Notes: generated by a model from the letters alone, not told the origin. A DNA stretch of 64,000 bases from an uncultured Bacteroidota bacterium (GCA_903865435.1 CAIPJS010000086.1:1-64000); one strand, 5' to 3'. Shown: positions 38,269-48,554, counted from the stretch's first letter. A program made the numbers and translations.

Positions 38269-41200
38269 TTAAGTCAGCTTTGAAAAAACTCCTTTTTTTA
38301 TCTTTTCTAAAAGTATAAAACACTGCTCCATATTTTTCACATCTTTAATAACCAGCACAAAATTTCGGCCTACTTGTTTAAAATGTGCTCTGTTCATTGC
38401 AGTTTGAGCATACGCCAATAATTGTTTAAAAGTATTGCTTTCAAAATAAGGCGAATCGGGCCTATTGATAAAAAAACATCTTAAGGTATCGTCTTTCAGT
38501 GTCATTTTTTCAAAGCCCAAGGCAATGGCAATACGTCTGCAACGTATGGTAATAAATAAATCATTTACCGAATTGGGAATGGGACCAAAACGATCTGCCA
38601 ACTCGGTTTCCATCAATGCCAGCTCCTCATCATTTTCTGTTTGATCCATTCTGGTATATAAAGAAAGTCTTTCTCCAATACTTTCTACATAACTATCAGG
38701 AATCATAATTTCCAAATCGGTATCAATGGTACAGTCTTGCACAAAATCATCTTGCTTGCTAATTTCTTCTTCAAACAATTCTTTAAAATCGGAACGTTTT
38801 AATTCTCTTACCGCTTCGGCTAATATTTTCTGGTACATTTCAAAACCAATCTCTGCCATAAATCCACTCTGCTCTCCTCCTAATAAATTACCTGCACCAC
38901 GAATGTCTAAATCGCGCATGGCAATCTGAAACCCGCTTCCTAACTCGCTAAACTGCTCTAAGGTTTGTAATCTTTTTCTAGAATCGTCGGGAAGTGTACT
39001 AATGGGTGGTGCCAATAAATAACAAAAAGCTTTTTTATTACTACGACCTACCCTTCCTCTTAACTGATGTAAATCGCTCAAGCCAAATTGATGTGCATTG
39101 TTTACAATAATGGTATTGACATTGGGAATGTCTACCCCACTTTCAACAATATTGGTACATACCAACACATCATATCTTCTTTCTATAAAATCTAATATTT
39201 TTTCTTCTAACTGATGGCCTTCCAATTGACCATGTGCATAGCCAATACTTATGTCCGGGCACAAACGCTGAATGGTTGCACACATTTCGGCCAAGCCTTG
39301 CACTCTATTATGTATAAAAAATACTTGACCTCCTCGCTCCGTTTCAAAATAGATGGCTTCTCTAATCACATCCTCATCAAATACTTGAACTTCTGTATGT
39401 ATGGGTTGTCTATTGGCCGGGGCAGTATTAATGATGCTTAAATCACGTGCTCCCATCAAACTAAAATGCAAAGTTCTTGGAATAGGTGTTGCAGTTAAAG
39501 TTAAGCAATCCACATTCGTGCGCAATGTTTTTAGTTTTTCTTTATGGCCTACCCCAAATTTTTGCTCCTCATCAATCACCATCAATCCCAAATCTTTAAA
39601 ATTTACTTCCTTACCTAAAATTCCATGCGTACCTACCAATATATCTATCTTTCCTTGTTTAACTTTTTCAATGGTTTCTTTTTTCTGTGCCGATGATTTA
39701 AATCGATTTAAAAAATCAATCGTCACTGGAAAATCTTTTAAACGTTCACTAAAAGTTTTAAAATGTTGAAAAGCTAAAATAGTAGTGGGTACTAAAACTG
39801 CAACTTGTTTGCCATCAATTGCTGCCTTGAAAGCTGCGCGAACAGCCACTTCTGTCTTACCAAAGCCCACATCTCCACAAACCAATCTATCCATAGGCGC
39901 GGCGGCTTCCATGTCTTTTTTAACATCCGCAATGGCTTTGGCTTGATCCAAAGTTTCTTCATAAATAAAGGATGCTTCCAACTCATGCAACATATAATTG
40001 TCAGGAGAAAAAGCAAAACCCACTTGCGCTTTTCTTTGAGCATACAATTTTATTAAATCAAATGCGATCGATTTTACTTTGGCTTTTGTTTTGTCTTTTA
40101 ACTTTATCCAAACATCCGATCCCAATTTATTTACTTTGGGTGGCGTGCCTTCCTTGCCCGTATATTTTGAAATTTTATGCAGTGAATTAATATTCACATA
40201 TAAAATGTCACTGTCCTTATAAATGATTCTTACTGCTTCTTGCCAACGACCATTGACTTCGATTTTTTGTAAACCACTGTAGACACCCACCCCATGATCA
40301 ATATGCGTTACATAATCGCCAGGAAGCAAATCTCGCAAGGTTCTTAAAGTTATCGCCTTGCTTTTACTGTAAGCTTGTTTTACTTTATACTTATGATAAC
40401 GTTGAAAAATTTGATGATCGGTGTAACAAATAATTTGATGATCATGATCAATAAAACCTTCGTGAATATTTTTTACAATTGGGGTAAATTGTATTTCAGT
40501 TTTTAAATCGGTGAAAATAGCATGCAAGCGTTCCAACTGTTTGGCCTGCTCGGCAAATATAAATACAGCATACCCCTTCTTTTCAAAAGATTGCAAATTA
40601 TCAATCAGCAACTCAAACCTTCTGTTAAAAGAAGGCTGCACTTGGGTATTGAATACAATATTTTCTTTGGCCAATTGTGCATGAAAACCCCATTCTATGA
40701 TGGATTTTGTAGCCAATTGTTTTTCGGTTGCTTCTACTGTTACAAAATCTTCCACCACACTATGTCTTTTATGCGCATCCTGCTCATCTATTTTATTGGC
40801 ACTGGCATGATGTTCTATAAAATCAACCAAGGCTTCAAATTGATCATTGCCTCTTTGAGTAATCACATTCCAATCTTTCAACCAAACCAAGGCATCATTG
40901 GCCATAAAAGTCAATAAAGGAATTTTTTGTGTGTCTTCGAATTGAGTAGTTACATTAGGAATGATATTGACTTGCAATAATTTTCTCTCACTTAATTGCG
41001 TAGCGGGATCAAACAATCGAATGCTGTCTACTTCTTCTCCAAACAATTCAATACGGTAAGGTTGCTCATTGCCAAAAGAATAAATATCAAAAATTCCACC
41101 TCTTAATGCAAATTGCCCAGGCTCATAAACAAAATCGGTTCGTTCAAAACCATACCCAATAAGGCTTTGCATCAGTTCATTCAAATTGATACTGTCATTG

Positions 41201-41664
41201 GTTTTAATTTGAATCATATTTTGTTGCAAGGTATTGGGCATGATTACCTTTTCAAACAAAGCTTCTGGATAAGTGACAATAATTTTTTTATTGCCCCCCA
41301 TAGAAATTTTAGTCAAGGCTTCGGTGCGCAACATCACATGCGAAGGATTCAACAAACTAAAATTTTGTGGTGTTTTATAGGAAGATGGAAAATAAAATAA
41401 ATCCAATGCTTCTGTTACACTTTCAATAGAATTAAAGAAATAAGCTGCCTCTTCGGCATCATTTAGAACAATTATATGATTGAACTGCTCCGTTTTAGGA
41501 TGCGTAAAAATGGATTGTAAAACAAAAGCCGCAGCAGATCCGTGTAAATTTTGTAAAAAGACTTGATAAGGCTTATTTTCTAATTTGGACATAGCTATCC
41601 TGTCCACCAAATTATTTAGGAGGGGGGAATTGCGAAAACGTTCAAACAAAGATTGCTCATTCAT
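38269..41664 (-). CDS. mfd: Transcription-repair coupling factor
   Basis: Mfd removes RNA polymerase stalled at DNA lesions and recruits UvrA. Domains in order: UvrB-like N-terminal region, RNA-polymerase-interacting domain (LLPGDYVTHIDHGVGVYSGLQKIEV), SF2 translocase with Walker A GDVGFGKTEVA, LVGTHGILGKEVNF, DEEQKFGVGHKEKLK and TATPIPRTLHFSLMGARD, helicase C (QLRGRVGRSNKKAFCYLL) and the C-terminal TRCF domain. Length 1131 is close to the E. coli 1148, so it appears complete. Confidence 0.97.
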   Translation of the reverse strand: MNEQSLFERFRNSPLLNNLVDRIAMSKLENKPYQVFLQNLHGSAAAFVLQSIFTHPKTEQFNHIIVLNDAEEAAYFFNSIESVTEALDLFYFPSSYKTPQNFSLLNPSHVMLRTEALTKISMGGNKKIIVTYPEALFEKVIMPNTLQQNMIQIKTNDSINLNELMQSLIGYGFERTDFVYEPGQFALRGGIFDIYSFGNEQPYRIELFGEEVDSIRLFDPATQLSERKLLQVNIIPNVTTQFEDTQKIPLLTFMANDALVWLKDWNVITQRGNDQFEALVDFIEHHASANKIDEQDAHKRHSVVEDFVTVEATEKQLATKSIIEWGFHAQLAKENIVFNTQVQPSFNRRFELLIDNLQSFEKKGYAVFIFAEQAKQLERLHAIFTDLKTEIQFTPIVKNIHEGFIDHDHQIICYTDHQIFQRYHKYKVKQAYSKSKAITLRTLRDLLPGDYVTHIDHGVGVYSGLQKIEVNGRWQEAVRIIYKDSDILYVNINSLHKISKYTGKEGTPPKVNKLGSDVWIKLKDKTKAKVKSIAFDLIKLYAQRKAQVGFAFSPDNYMLHELEASFIYEETLDQAKAIADVKKDMEAAAPMDRLVCGDVGFGKTEVAVRAAFKAAIDGKQVAVLVPTTILAFQHFKTFSERLKDFPVTIDFLNRFKSSAQKKETIEKVKQGKIDILVGTHGILGKEVNFKDLGLMVIDEEQKFGVGHKEKLKTLRTNVDCLTLTATPIPRTLHFSLMGARDLSIINTAPANRQPIHTEVQVFDEDVIREAIYFETERGGQVFFIHNRVQGLAEMCATIQRLCPDISIGYAHGQLEGHQLEEKILDFIERRYDVLVCTNIVESGVDIPNVNTIIVNNAHQFGLSDLHQLRGRVGRSNKKAFCYLLAPPISTLPDDSRKRLQTLEQFSELGSGFQIAMRDLDIRGAGNLLGGEQSGFMAEIGFEMYQKILAEAVRELKRSDFKELFEEEISKQDDFVQDCTIDTDLEIMIPDSYVESIGERLSLYTRMDQTENDEELALMETELADRFGPIPNSVNDLFITIRCRRIAIALGFEKMTLKDDTLRCFFINRPDSPYFESNTFKQLLAYAQTAMNRAHFKQVGRNFVLVIKDVKNMEQCFILLEKIKKGVFSKLT

Positions 41665-41694
41665 ACATCAACATCACAAAGATACATGCACTAT

Positions 41695-42162
41695 TTAATA
41701 ACTCGCTTTTTGATTTACAATGATATCTAAATTGGTATTTTTTTGCGCTTCGATAACAAAATGTGCCACCCCATTTATGCCCGAAAAATAAGGTATAAAA
41801 TAACCTTGGTCATACCCCACCAGCACAGTGTATTTCCCTGGCTGCAATGGCATGCGATAATGCCCGGCCGAATCTGTCAGCGTAGTAGCCAATGGGGCTA
41901 AGCGTATTTTAGTACAATAGGATCCATTTTGATGCTCCAGCTGATCCAAATTCAAAGGAGGATAAATATAAACTTTGGAAACAAGTGGGCGTCCAAGGGA
42001 TGGAGATTTACCAATCATGGGCATTGCATTGCCTAGTTGCTCCATTACCTGTCCTTCTATTGCCGAGCTTGAATTCGAATTAAGGGTGGGTCGAATAGGT
42101 TCACATGCAACGAGACAAAACCCAATTATAAAAATCAATAATTTTCGAAGTATAAAATGCAT
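41695..42162 (-). CDS. Small lipoprotein with carboxypeptidase-regulatory-like fold
   Basis: The ATG at 42162 (one codon inside the ORF-track GTG) gives a lipoprotein signal with lipobox CLVAC. After a low-complexity Asn/Ser stretch comes a single beta-sandwich domain resembling the carboxypeptidase regulatory domain (ATTLTDSAGHYRMPLQPGKYTVLVGYDQGYFIPYF). Such domains are common in Bacteroidota surface lipoproteins. Function unknown; 155 residues. It is 30 bases upstream of mfd on the same strand and may be cotranscribed with it. Confidence 0.75.
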   Translation of the reverse strand: MHFILRKLLIFIIGFCLVACEPIRPTLNSNSSSAIEGQVMEQLGNAMPMIGKSPSLGRPLVSKVYIYPPLNLDQLEHQNGSYCTKIRLAPLATTLTDSAGHYRMPLQPGKYTVLVGYDQGYFIPYFSGINGVAHFVIEAQKNTNLDIIVNQKASY

Positions 42163-42307
42163 CACACTGAATTTCCTTAAAATTACATTAATTAAACCCT
42201 AATCGCTTTTATCCATATGGTTTTTTACGCTGTATATTAAAAAATATGAGGAATTCATTGTAAATTTACAAGGCCTTATTTTAGGTGGTATAATCTATGT
42301 ACGCTTC

Positions 42308-45300
42308 ATGAAAAAATCAGTCCTATTTTGCTTTTTTTTACTATCAATATTCAACATTTCATTCGGTCAAAATGAAACAAGAAAATTAGTTTTAATGAAT
42401 ACTGCCAAATCATTAGAACTTGAATCACGCGCTACTTATTCAGCAGCAATTATTAGTGCAAAAGAAAAGGGCTGGCCACTTTACTATAAATCAAGAAACA
42501 ATGCAACAGCAAGTTTAATTGGCATTGACGCATTTGGTCAACCAAAATATGTCATTGGCTATGCCGACCCTGTTCAATCTACTACCGTCAATACCAATAG
42601 AATTTGGCCCACTGGCATATCCGGATTAAATTTAAGCGGGAGTAACGATAGTCTAACAAATAAATTAGGAATTTGGGACGAAGCCCAGCCCCGACTTACC
42701 CATAATGAATTGATTGGTAGAGTTCAACAAAAAGACAATGCTTCTAAAATATCAGATCATGCTACACATGCCTTAGGGATCATGATGAGTACTGGAATTA
42801 ACCCCTTAGCCAAGGGCATGGCTTTTAATTTAAAAGGTGCTTATGCCTATGATTGGAACAATGATGCTTCTGAAATGGCTGCAGCAGCAGCCAATGGCAT
42901 GCTTATTTCCAATCATTCCTATGGTATTGTTTCTGGATGGGATTACAATACCGATTCTGCACGTTGGGAATTCGGTGGCAAATATAATGAAAAAGAAGAT
43001 TATAAATTTGGTATGTATGATCAAGATGCGCAAACTTATGATTCCATTGAATACAATGCGCCTTACTATTTAATTGTAAAATCGGCTGGCAATAATCGTT
43101 CTATGAATGGCCCTGCGGTTGGACAAACTTATTGGAGAAGAAACCAAAACGGTAAATGGTACAACGCAGGTGCAAGACCAGATAGCTTAAGTAGCAATAA
43201 TTCTTATGGCATCATCCCCACGGATGTAAATGCAAAAAATCTTTTAACAATTGGTGCAGTAGCAGGAATACCTGCAGGATATTTTAAAAAGGAAGATGTG
43301 GTGATGACTACATTTAGCAACTGGGGCCCAACAGATGATGGTAGAATAAAGCCAGATATCGTAGGCGATGGATTAGCAGTTTTTTCGGCAATCAGTTCTA
43401 CCGATTCAAGTTATGCTAATTTAAGTGGTACTTCTATGTCTTCCCCAAATGTGGCAGGTTCTTTATTGTTACTTCAAGACCTTAGTCAAAAATTGACTAA
43501 GAAGTTTGTTCGTGCAGCTACGGTGAAAGCATTGGCCATTCATACTGCCAATGAAGCAGGACTTTTTCCTGGACCAGATTATAAATTTGGATGGGGATTG
43601 TTAAATATGAGTGATGCAGCAGCTTCATTAAACAATGCATTAAGTTCAAAAAATAGCAGCACCAGTGTAGATCTTGTTTACGAAAAAACTTTACTCAATG
43701 GCCAAACGGATACTTATGCTGTAAAAGCATCTGGGTTAAAACCTATAAAAGCTACCATTGTTTGGACAGATGTGAAGGGACCAATTGAAACTACATTGAA
43801 TGATACCAGCTCCGTATTGGTAAATGATTTGGATTTAAAAATTACCAATTCAAGTACTATTTTTTTACCATGGAAATTAGACCCTACTGTTCCAGACAAT
43901 CCTGCCATTAGAGGTAACAATAGATTGGACAATGTGGAAAAAGTAGAAGTAGATTCTACATTGGTGGGAACAAGTTATACGATAACAGTAAATCATAAAG
44001 GCAGTTTGGATAGAGGCAAACAAGATTATTCGTTAATCATTAGTGGGGCTGGAGGTAGCACCTATTGTCTTTCAACAGCTACTTCTAACGCAGGCACTCG
44101 AATTGATAGCACAAGCATCAATAATATACAATACGCGAACACAACTACAAACCAATACATTGACAATAGTAAATTTATTATTAATGGGGAAGCCAACGGG
44201 AACTTAATCGCCTACTTAAAATTAGGTAGCGCTGATGCCACCAATGCAACCCGCTTTGTGAAAATTTTTATTGACTACAATAATAATGGACTTTTTGAAG
44301 ATGCAGAAACTGTTGCTACCAGCACAGCCTTAATCAATGGTGAATATAAAGTGAGTATTGCTTTACCAGGAACTTTACAAATTGGATCAATCACCAAACT
44401 AAGAATTGTTGTTATGGAAACAGACAACAGTTCTAATGTTAAAGCTTGTGACAACTATTCAATTGGAGAAACACAAGATTATACTTTAAAAATTATCAAC
44501 CCTTCTACCGACTTGTCTATCTCAGATTTAATTAATCCTGCAGGCACTATATGCAATAAAGCCATTCAATACATAACAGTTAAATTGGTGAACAATGGTT
44601 CAACAGCTCAAAGCAATATCCCATTGAGCTTGCTGGTAAAAGATGGAGAAGCAACAATTTTAAATATTAATGAAATATTTAAAGGTAGATTGAATTCCTA
44701 TGAAAGCATGAATTATACCTTTCAAAAACCAATTAACATTACTCCAAATAAAACTTATTCTATTACAGCTAACGTAAACGTTGCAGCCGATCAACAAAAA
44801 GGGAACAATAGCTTAATCACCACTTTCACAAGCAGCACAGGGGGTGCAGCGCCTGTTGGTATAGCTAGCAACTGTAACAGTCAATTAAGCCTAACAGTTA
44901 AAAATGCCAATGCCTCAAGTAACTACGTGTGGTATGATAGTTCCAATCTTCTAAATCCCATTGGCTTAGGATCAAGCCTCTTATTAGGATCTTCTAAAAA
45001 TAAATTTTATTTAACACAAGGTTTTCAAAGTGTAATTGATCCAATAAATAATTCCAGCTTGGGTAGCACAGGCGGATATAATAATTTTGGTGGAAACTTT
45101 GTAAGAATCAATGCAACTGGACCCCTCACAATTGAAACTGCAAAATTATATACAGGGTATCCAGGTAAAATTACATTCACCTTAGGCACCATCGCTACTG
45201 AAAATTCAAATGGGACTTATTCTTATTATCCCGTTCAATCTGTTAATTTAAACGTAGATGCCAGCAGCCCAAACCCTACTTATCCAACATACGATAGCGT

Positions 45301-46132
45301 AAATAAAGTGAATACGTCTACTCCTTTTGTAAGTAGTGATAGTGGTAAAATTTACGCACTCAATTTGAGTATCCCAAGTTCAGGTGATTATATTTTAATC
45401 GTTTCTTGTGACAGTGCTACCATTTTCAGAAACAATCAATTAAGCAGCAATACCTATCCTATTGGTCCTAGCAAATTATTTAGTTTCACAGGCAATAGCG
45501 TTTCAGCTGGATCTGGTAATTTTCAAAACTATTTCTACTTTTTTTACAGCACTCAAATTAGTACCAATGACTGTTTAAGTCCTACAACAATTGTTCCCGT
45601 TCAAACTTCTAGCATTCCAACCTTCACCAAAGCTAGTGCGGACAGTTTGGTGTCGAGTGCAGGGACTTTATATCAGTGGTATTTAAACGACACCGCCATT
45701 CAAGGCGCCAATTCCCAGTCTTACAAAGTGATTAAAAACGGTACGTATAAAGTTGCAGTTACATCGGGCGATTGTCAAGCTTTTTCTCAAAGCTTACTCC
45801 TCCTTGTGAGAGATGCTAGTGGCAACTTAATAACTGATGTTCCAGAAAGCAACCCAAAAGAAATCAATTTAAAAATTTACTCCTCAGATAATATTGAAAA
45901 TTTGATCAAAGGCAATTCGTTCTTTGTTCAATTTAGTGCAATACAAACTCAAGATATTTCATTAGAATTAGTCAATTCTACAGGGAATAAAGTTTTCCAA
46001 GCACAAAATTTAATCAACCAAACAACACCTCAGCGCATTACAATAGGAAATTTAAATACGGGCGTTTATTTTGTAAAGATTTATGCCAATAAAAAAGTAT
46101 ATGTTCAAAGGGTTTTTATAACCAACAATTAA
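42308..46132 (+). CDS. Secreted subtilisin-like (S8) protease with T9SS sorting domain
   Basis: Signal peptide (to about SFGQN), then an S8 protease domain. The catalytic triad is likely Asp124 (GIWDEAQPRL), His151 (DHATHALG) and Ser376 (GTSMSSPNVAG), with the oxyanion Asn in KSAGNNRSMNG. Downstream are a proprotein-convertase-like beta domain, a GEVED domain (FIDYNNNGLFEDAETV), a CARDB-like repeat (DLSISDLINPAGTICNKAIQ), an Ig-like segment (LYQWYLNDTAIQGANSQSY) and a C-terminal type A sorting domain (about the last 75 residues, GNLNTGVYFVKIYANKKVYVQRVFI). It is thus a likely cargo of the PorU/PorV system. 1274 residues. Confidence 0.9.
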   Translation: MKKSVLFCFFLLSIFNISFGQNETRKLVLMNTAKSLELESRATYSAAIISAKEKGWPLYYKSRNNATASLIGIDAFGQPKYVIGYADPVQSTTVNTNRIWPTGISGLNLSGSNDSLTNKLGIWDEAQPRLTHNELIGRVQQKDNASKISDHATHALGIMMSTGINPLAKGMAFNLKGAYAYDWNNDASEMAAAAANGMLISNHSYGIVSGWDYNTDSARWEFGGKYNEKEDYKFGMYDQDAQTYDSIEYNAPYYLIVKSAGNNRSMNGPAVGQTYWRRNQNGKWYNAGARPDSLSSNNSYGIIPTDVNAKNLLTIGAVAGIPAGYFKKEDVVMTTFSNWGPTDDGRIKPDIVGDGLAVFSAISSTDSSYANLSGTSMSSPNVAGSLLLLQDLSQKLTKKFVRAATVKALAIHTANEAGLFPGPDYKFGWGLLNMSDAAASLNNALSSKNSSTSVDLVYEKTLLNGQTDTYAVKASGLKPIKATIVWTDVKGPIETTLNDTSSVLVNDLDLKITNSSTIFLPWKLDPTVPDNPAIRGNNRLDNVEKVEVDSTLVGTSYTITVNHKGSLDRGKQDYSLIISGAGGSTYCLSTATSNAGTRIDSTSINNIQYANTTTNQYIDNSKFIINGEANGNLIAYLKLGSADATNATRFVKIFIDYNNNGLFEDAETVATSTALINGEYKVSIALPGTLQIGSITKLRIVVMETDNSSNVKACDNYSIGETQDYTLKIINPSTDLSISDLINPAGTICNKAIQYITVKLVNNGSTAQSNIPLSLLVKDGEATILNINEIFKGRLNSYESMNYTFQKPINITPNKTYSITANVNVAADQQKGNNSLITTFTSSTGGAAPVGIASNCNSQLSLTVKNANASSNYVWYDSSNLLNPIGLGSSLLLGSSKNKFYLTQGFQSVIDPINNSSLGSTGGYNNFGGNFVRINATGPLTIETAKLYTGYPGKITFTLGTIATENSNGTYSYYPVQSVNLNVDASSPNPTYPTYDSVNKVNTSTPFVSSDSGKIYALNLSIPSSGDYILIVSCDSATIFRNNQLSSNTYPIGPSKLFSFTGNSVSAGSGNFQNYFYFFYSTQISTNDCLSPTTIVPVQTSSIPTFTKASADSLVSSAGTLYQWYLNDTAIQGANSQSYKVIKNGTYKVAVTSGDCQAFSQSLLLLVRDASGNLITDVPESNPKEINLKIYSSDNIENLIKGNSFFVQFSAIQTQDISLELVNSTGNKVFQAQNLINQTTPQRITIGNLNTGVYFVKIYANKKVYVQRVFITNN

Positions 46133-46145
46133 AAAATTATCAATT

Positions 46146-46874
46146 ATGGCACTAGAATGGACAGAAGGTGTTTTGACAAAAATTATTGACGAAACCGCTA
46201 ATACAAAAAGATTTTATTTTGAAATTCCAAGTATCGAGCAATTTGATTTTATACCTGGACAATTTGTAACCCTGGATTTACCCATTCACGAACAAAAAAA
46301 TAAAAGATGGAGAAGCTATTCTATTGCTTCCGAGCCCAATGGTACCAATACTTTTGAATTGGTGATTGTTTTACTAGAAGGTGGCTTAGGTACGACTTAT
46401 TTGTTTAACGAAGCAACAGTGGGTACCAAAGTGACTTTACGAGGCCCTCAAGGAGTTTTCGTACTTCCGAAGAATTTCGAAAACGATGTGTACTTTATTT
46501 GTACCGGAACAGGTATTGCTCCTTTTAGATCTATGATTCGTTACATACACGAACATAAGATTGCACACAATAATATTCATCTTATTTTTGGCTGTCGTAA
46601 ATTTGAAGATGGCTTGTACATTGATGAATTAAAAGAATTGGAAAGTAAAGAACCTGGCTTTCATTTTCATCCTTGCTATTCTCGAGAAACCGAAGTGCCT
46701 GCTGGCTCCCACAAAGGATATGTTCACCCAGTATATCAAGAATTATTAAAAGAAAATAAAGAGACAGCGCATGTTTGGCTATGTGGCTGGAAAGCTATGA
46801 TTGATGATGCGCGTAAAAACATGACCGAGCTTGGACTAGACAAAAAGCAAGTCCACTTTGAATCTTTCGGGTAG
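46146..46874 (+). CDS. FAD-dependent ferredoxin/flavodoxin--NADP reductase-like protein
   Basis: A 242-residue FNR-type flavoprotein. The FAD-binding motif RxYS is RSYSIASEP, and the NAD(P)-binding loop is CTGTGIAPFRSMIR. No 2Fe-2S domain is attached. Most likely it passes electrons between NAD(P)H and ferredoxin or flavodoxin; other oxidoreductases of the fold cannot be excluded. The last aromatic residue region (HFESFG) is typical for the family. It follows the protease gene by 13 bases and ends at a strong terminator. Confidence 0.82.
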   Translation: MALEWTEGVLTKIIDETANTKRFYFEIPSIEQFDFIPGQFVTLDLPIHEQKNKRWRSYSIASEPNGTNTFELVIVLLEGGLGTTYLFNEATVGTKVTLRGPQGVFVLPKNFENDVYFICTGTGIAPFRSMIRYIHEHKIAHNNIHLIFGCRKFEDGLYIDELKELESKEPGFHFHPCYSRETEVPAGSHKGYVHPVYQELLKENKETAHVWLCGWKAMIDDARKNMTELGLDKKQVHFESFG

Positions 46875-46912
46875 TTGACCTTATTGCTTATGATTTTTGT
46901 AAAGCTGCCTCA

Positions 46913-46944
46913 AAAAAGCCCCGAGCATTCACTCGGGGCTTTTT
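46913..46944. terminator. Strong bidirectional terminator
   Basis: AAAAAGCCCCGAG-CATTCA-CTCGGGGCTTTTT: 13-bp perfect stem counting the A/T flanks. It serves the reductase gene on the plus strand and could also stop glyS transcripts on the minus strand. Confidence 0.92.
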
Positions 46945-46973
46945 AAATTTCTTTTGAAAATTTATTTATTGAT

Positions 46974-47054
46974 GCTTCGTCTTTCAAAATACTAATTTTT
47001 AGACTCGCTAAAAAAGCTCGCTAAAAAATTGTATTTCTGAATGACTCCGCTAAG
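46974..47054. repeat. Long imperfect hairpin, possible third relative of the 32-kb palindromes
   Basis: Inner stem CTAATTTTTAG / CTAAAAAATT with a loop containing GACTCGCT and GCTCG; outer pairing continues through AAATAC and GCTT/AAGC ends. The minus strand holds two tandem CTTTTTTAGCGAG units. It shares CTAATTTTTAG, nACTCG and TTTTTAGCG with copies A and B and, like them, lies between the 3' ends of convergent genes. Homology is uncertain because these words are short. Confidence 0.45.
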
Positions 47055-47078
47055 CACAGAAATTAATTCAAGCTATCT

Positions 47079-48527
47079 TTAATTAATATGTGACAACACC
47101 AACTCCTTAATTTTACTCAAAGCAATACGTTCTTGCAACATACTATCACGGTAGCGAATCGTTACGGTGTTGTCTTCTTTGGTTTGATGGTCGATGGTCA
47201 CACAGAATGGCGTCCCGATAGCATCTTGACGACGGTATCTTTTTCCAATCGCATCTTTTTCTTCATAAAAACAATGGAATGATTTTTTACATTCATCCAT
47301 CAATTCTTTTGCCAATTCTGGTAAGCCATCTTTTTTAGTCAAGGGAAGGATCGCCAATTTATTGGGTGCTAATTTGGCTGGCAAATGCAATACCACTCTT
47401 GAATCGGTCGTGCCATCTTCTTTATTGATTGTCTCTTCTTCATAAGCGTTGGCCAATAACAACAAGAACATTCTATCCAATCCTATAGATGTTTCAATCA
47501 CATAAGGCACATAATGCTGATTGATCTCCGTATCAAAATACTGCATCTTCTTCTTGCTAAATTCTTGATGACGGGTTAAATCAAAGTCAGTTCTTGAATG
47601 AATCCCTTCTACTTCTTTAAATCCAAAGGGAAATTCATATTCTATATCTAATGCAGCATCGGCATAGTGCGCTAATTTAACATGGTCATGAAAACGATAT
47701 TTTTCTGGCGCAATGCCTAAACTTAAATGCCATTGCATGCGTTCGTTCTTCCAATGTTCATACCACTCTTTTTGAGTACCTGGCTTAATGAAGAATTGCA
47801 TTTCCATTTGTTCAAACTCACGCATTCTAAATATAAACTGACGCGCAACTATTTCATTTCTAAAAGCCTTTCCTGTTTGTGCAATGCCAAAAGGAATTTT
47901 CATCCTGGCCGTTTTTTGTACATTTAAAAAGTTAACAAATATACCTTGTGCCGTTTCTGGTCTTAAATAAATGGTGCTGGCTTCTTCGGCCACTGCACCT
48001 ATTTCAGTAGAGAACATTAAATTAAACTGTCTTATTTCAGTCCAATTAGACGTACCACTTACACTACATATAATTTTATTTTCTTCAATTAATTTTTTTA
48101 AGCCTTCAAAATCTTCTTTGGCAAGTAATGCATCCATTTCTGACAATAACTTATCTGCAGCTGCATTATTTCCTTTTGCAATTAATGCCTCTGCATGGCC
48201 TTCAATTAAATGATCTACTCTATATCTTTTTTTACTTTCTTTATTGTCAATTAAGGGATCGCTAAAACTATCTACGTGTCCGCTAGCCTTCCATGTAGTG
48301 GGATGCATAAATATGGCGGCATCAATGCCCACGATATTTTCATGCATTTGGGTCATGCTTTTCCACCAATAATCTCTAATATTTTTTTTCAATTGCGCAC
48401 CATAGGGACCGTAATCATATACTGCGCTTAATCCATCATAGATTTCACTGCTTGGAAATACAAATCCATATTCCTTGGCATGGGAAATGATGGCTTGTAA
48501 TGTATTGTCTGGTTGTACCTTACTCAT
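47079..48527 (-). CDS. glyS: Glycyl-tRNA synthetase (alpha2 type)
   Basis: Class II synthetase that charges tRNA-Gly. The single-chain dimeric form is recognised by SSEIYDGLSAVYDYGPYGAQLKKNIRDYWW at the N-terminus, YLRPETAQGIFVNF, IAQTGKAFRNEI(V)ARQFIFRMREFEQMEMQFF, VIETSIGLDRMFL and the C-terminal anticodon-binding domain (LAPNKLAILPL). Length 482 is normal. The ATG at 48527 is used; the ORF-track TTG three codons upstream falls beside or within the promoter element TATATTTG. Confidence 0.96.
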   Translation of the reverse strand: MSKVQPDNTLQAIISHAKEYGFVFPSSEIYDGLSAVYDYGPYGAQLKKNIRDYWWKSMTQMHENIVGIDAAIFMHPTTWKASGHVDSFSDPLIDNKESKKRYRVDHLIEGHAEALIAKGNNAAADKLLSEMDALLAKEDFEGLKKLIEENKIICSVSGTSNWTEIRQFNLMFSTEIGAVAEEASTIYLRPETAQGIFVNFLNVQKTARMKIPFGIAQTGKAFRNEIVARQFIFRMREFEQMEMQFFIKPGTQKEWYEHWKNERMQWHLSLGIAPEKYRFHDHVKLAHYADAALDIEYEFPFGFKEVEGIHSRTDFDLTRHQEFSKKKMQYFDTEINQHYVPYVIETSIGLDRMFLLLLANAYEEETINKEDGTTDSRVVLHLPAKLAPNKLAILPLTKKDGLPELAKELMDECKKSFHCFYEEKDAIGKRYRRQDAIGTPFCVTIDHQTKEDNTVTIRYRDSMLQERIALSKIKELVLSHIN

Positions 48528-48533
48528 AGGTTG

Positions 48534-48541
48534 CAAATATA
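48534..48541 (-). promoter_or_regulatory. -7 promoter element for glyS
   Basis: TATATTTG on the minus strand fits TAnnTTTG and ends six bases before the ATG at 48527, predicting a very short leader and excluding the TTG start. Confidence 0.55.
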
Positions 48542-48554
48542 CTGCGAGATTGTA

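Noticed and set aside
39401-39769. 122-residue plus-strand ORF inside mfd
   Set aside because: Mfd is clearly intact on the minus strand across this interval; the plus-strand frame has low-complexity Lys/Phe/Ser composition.
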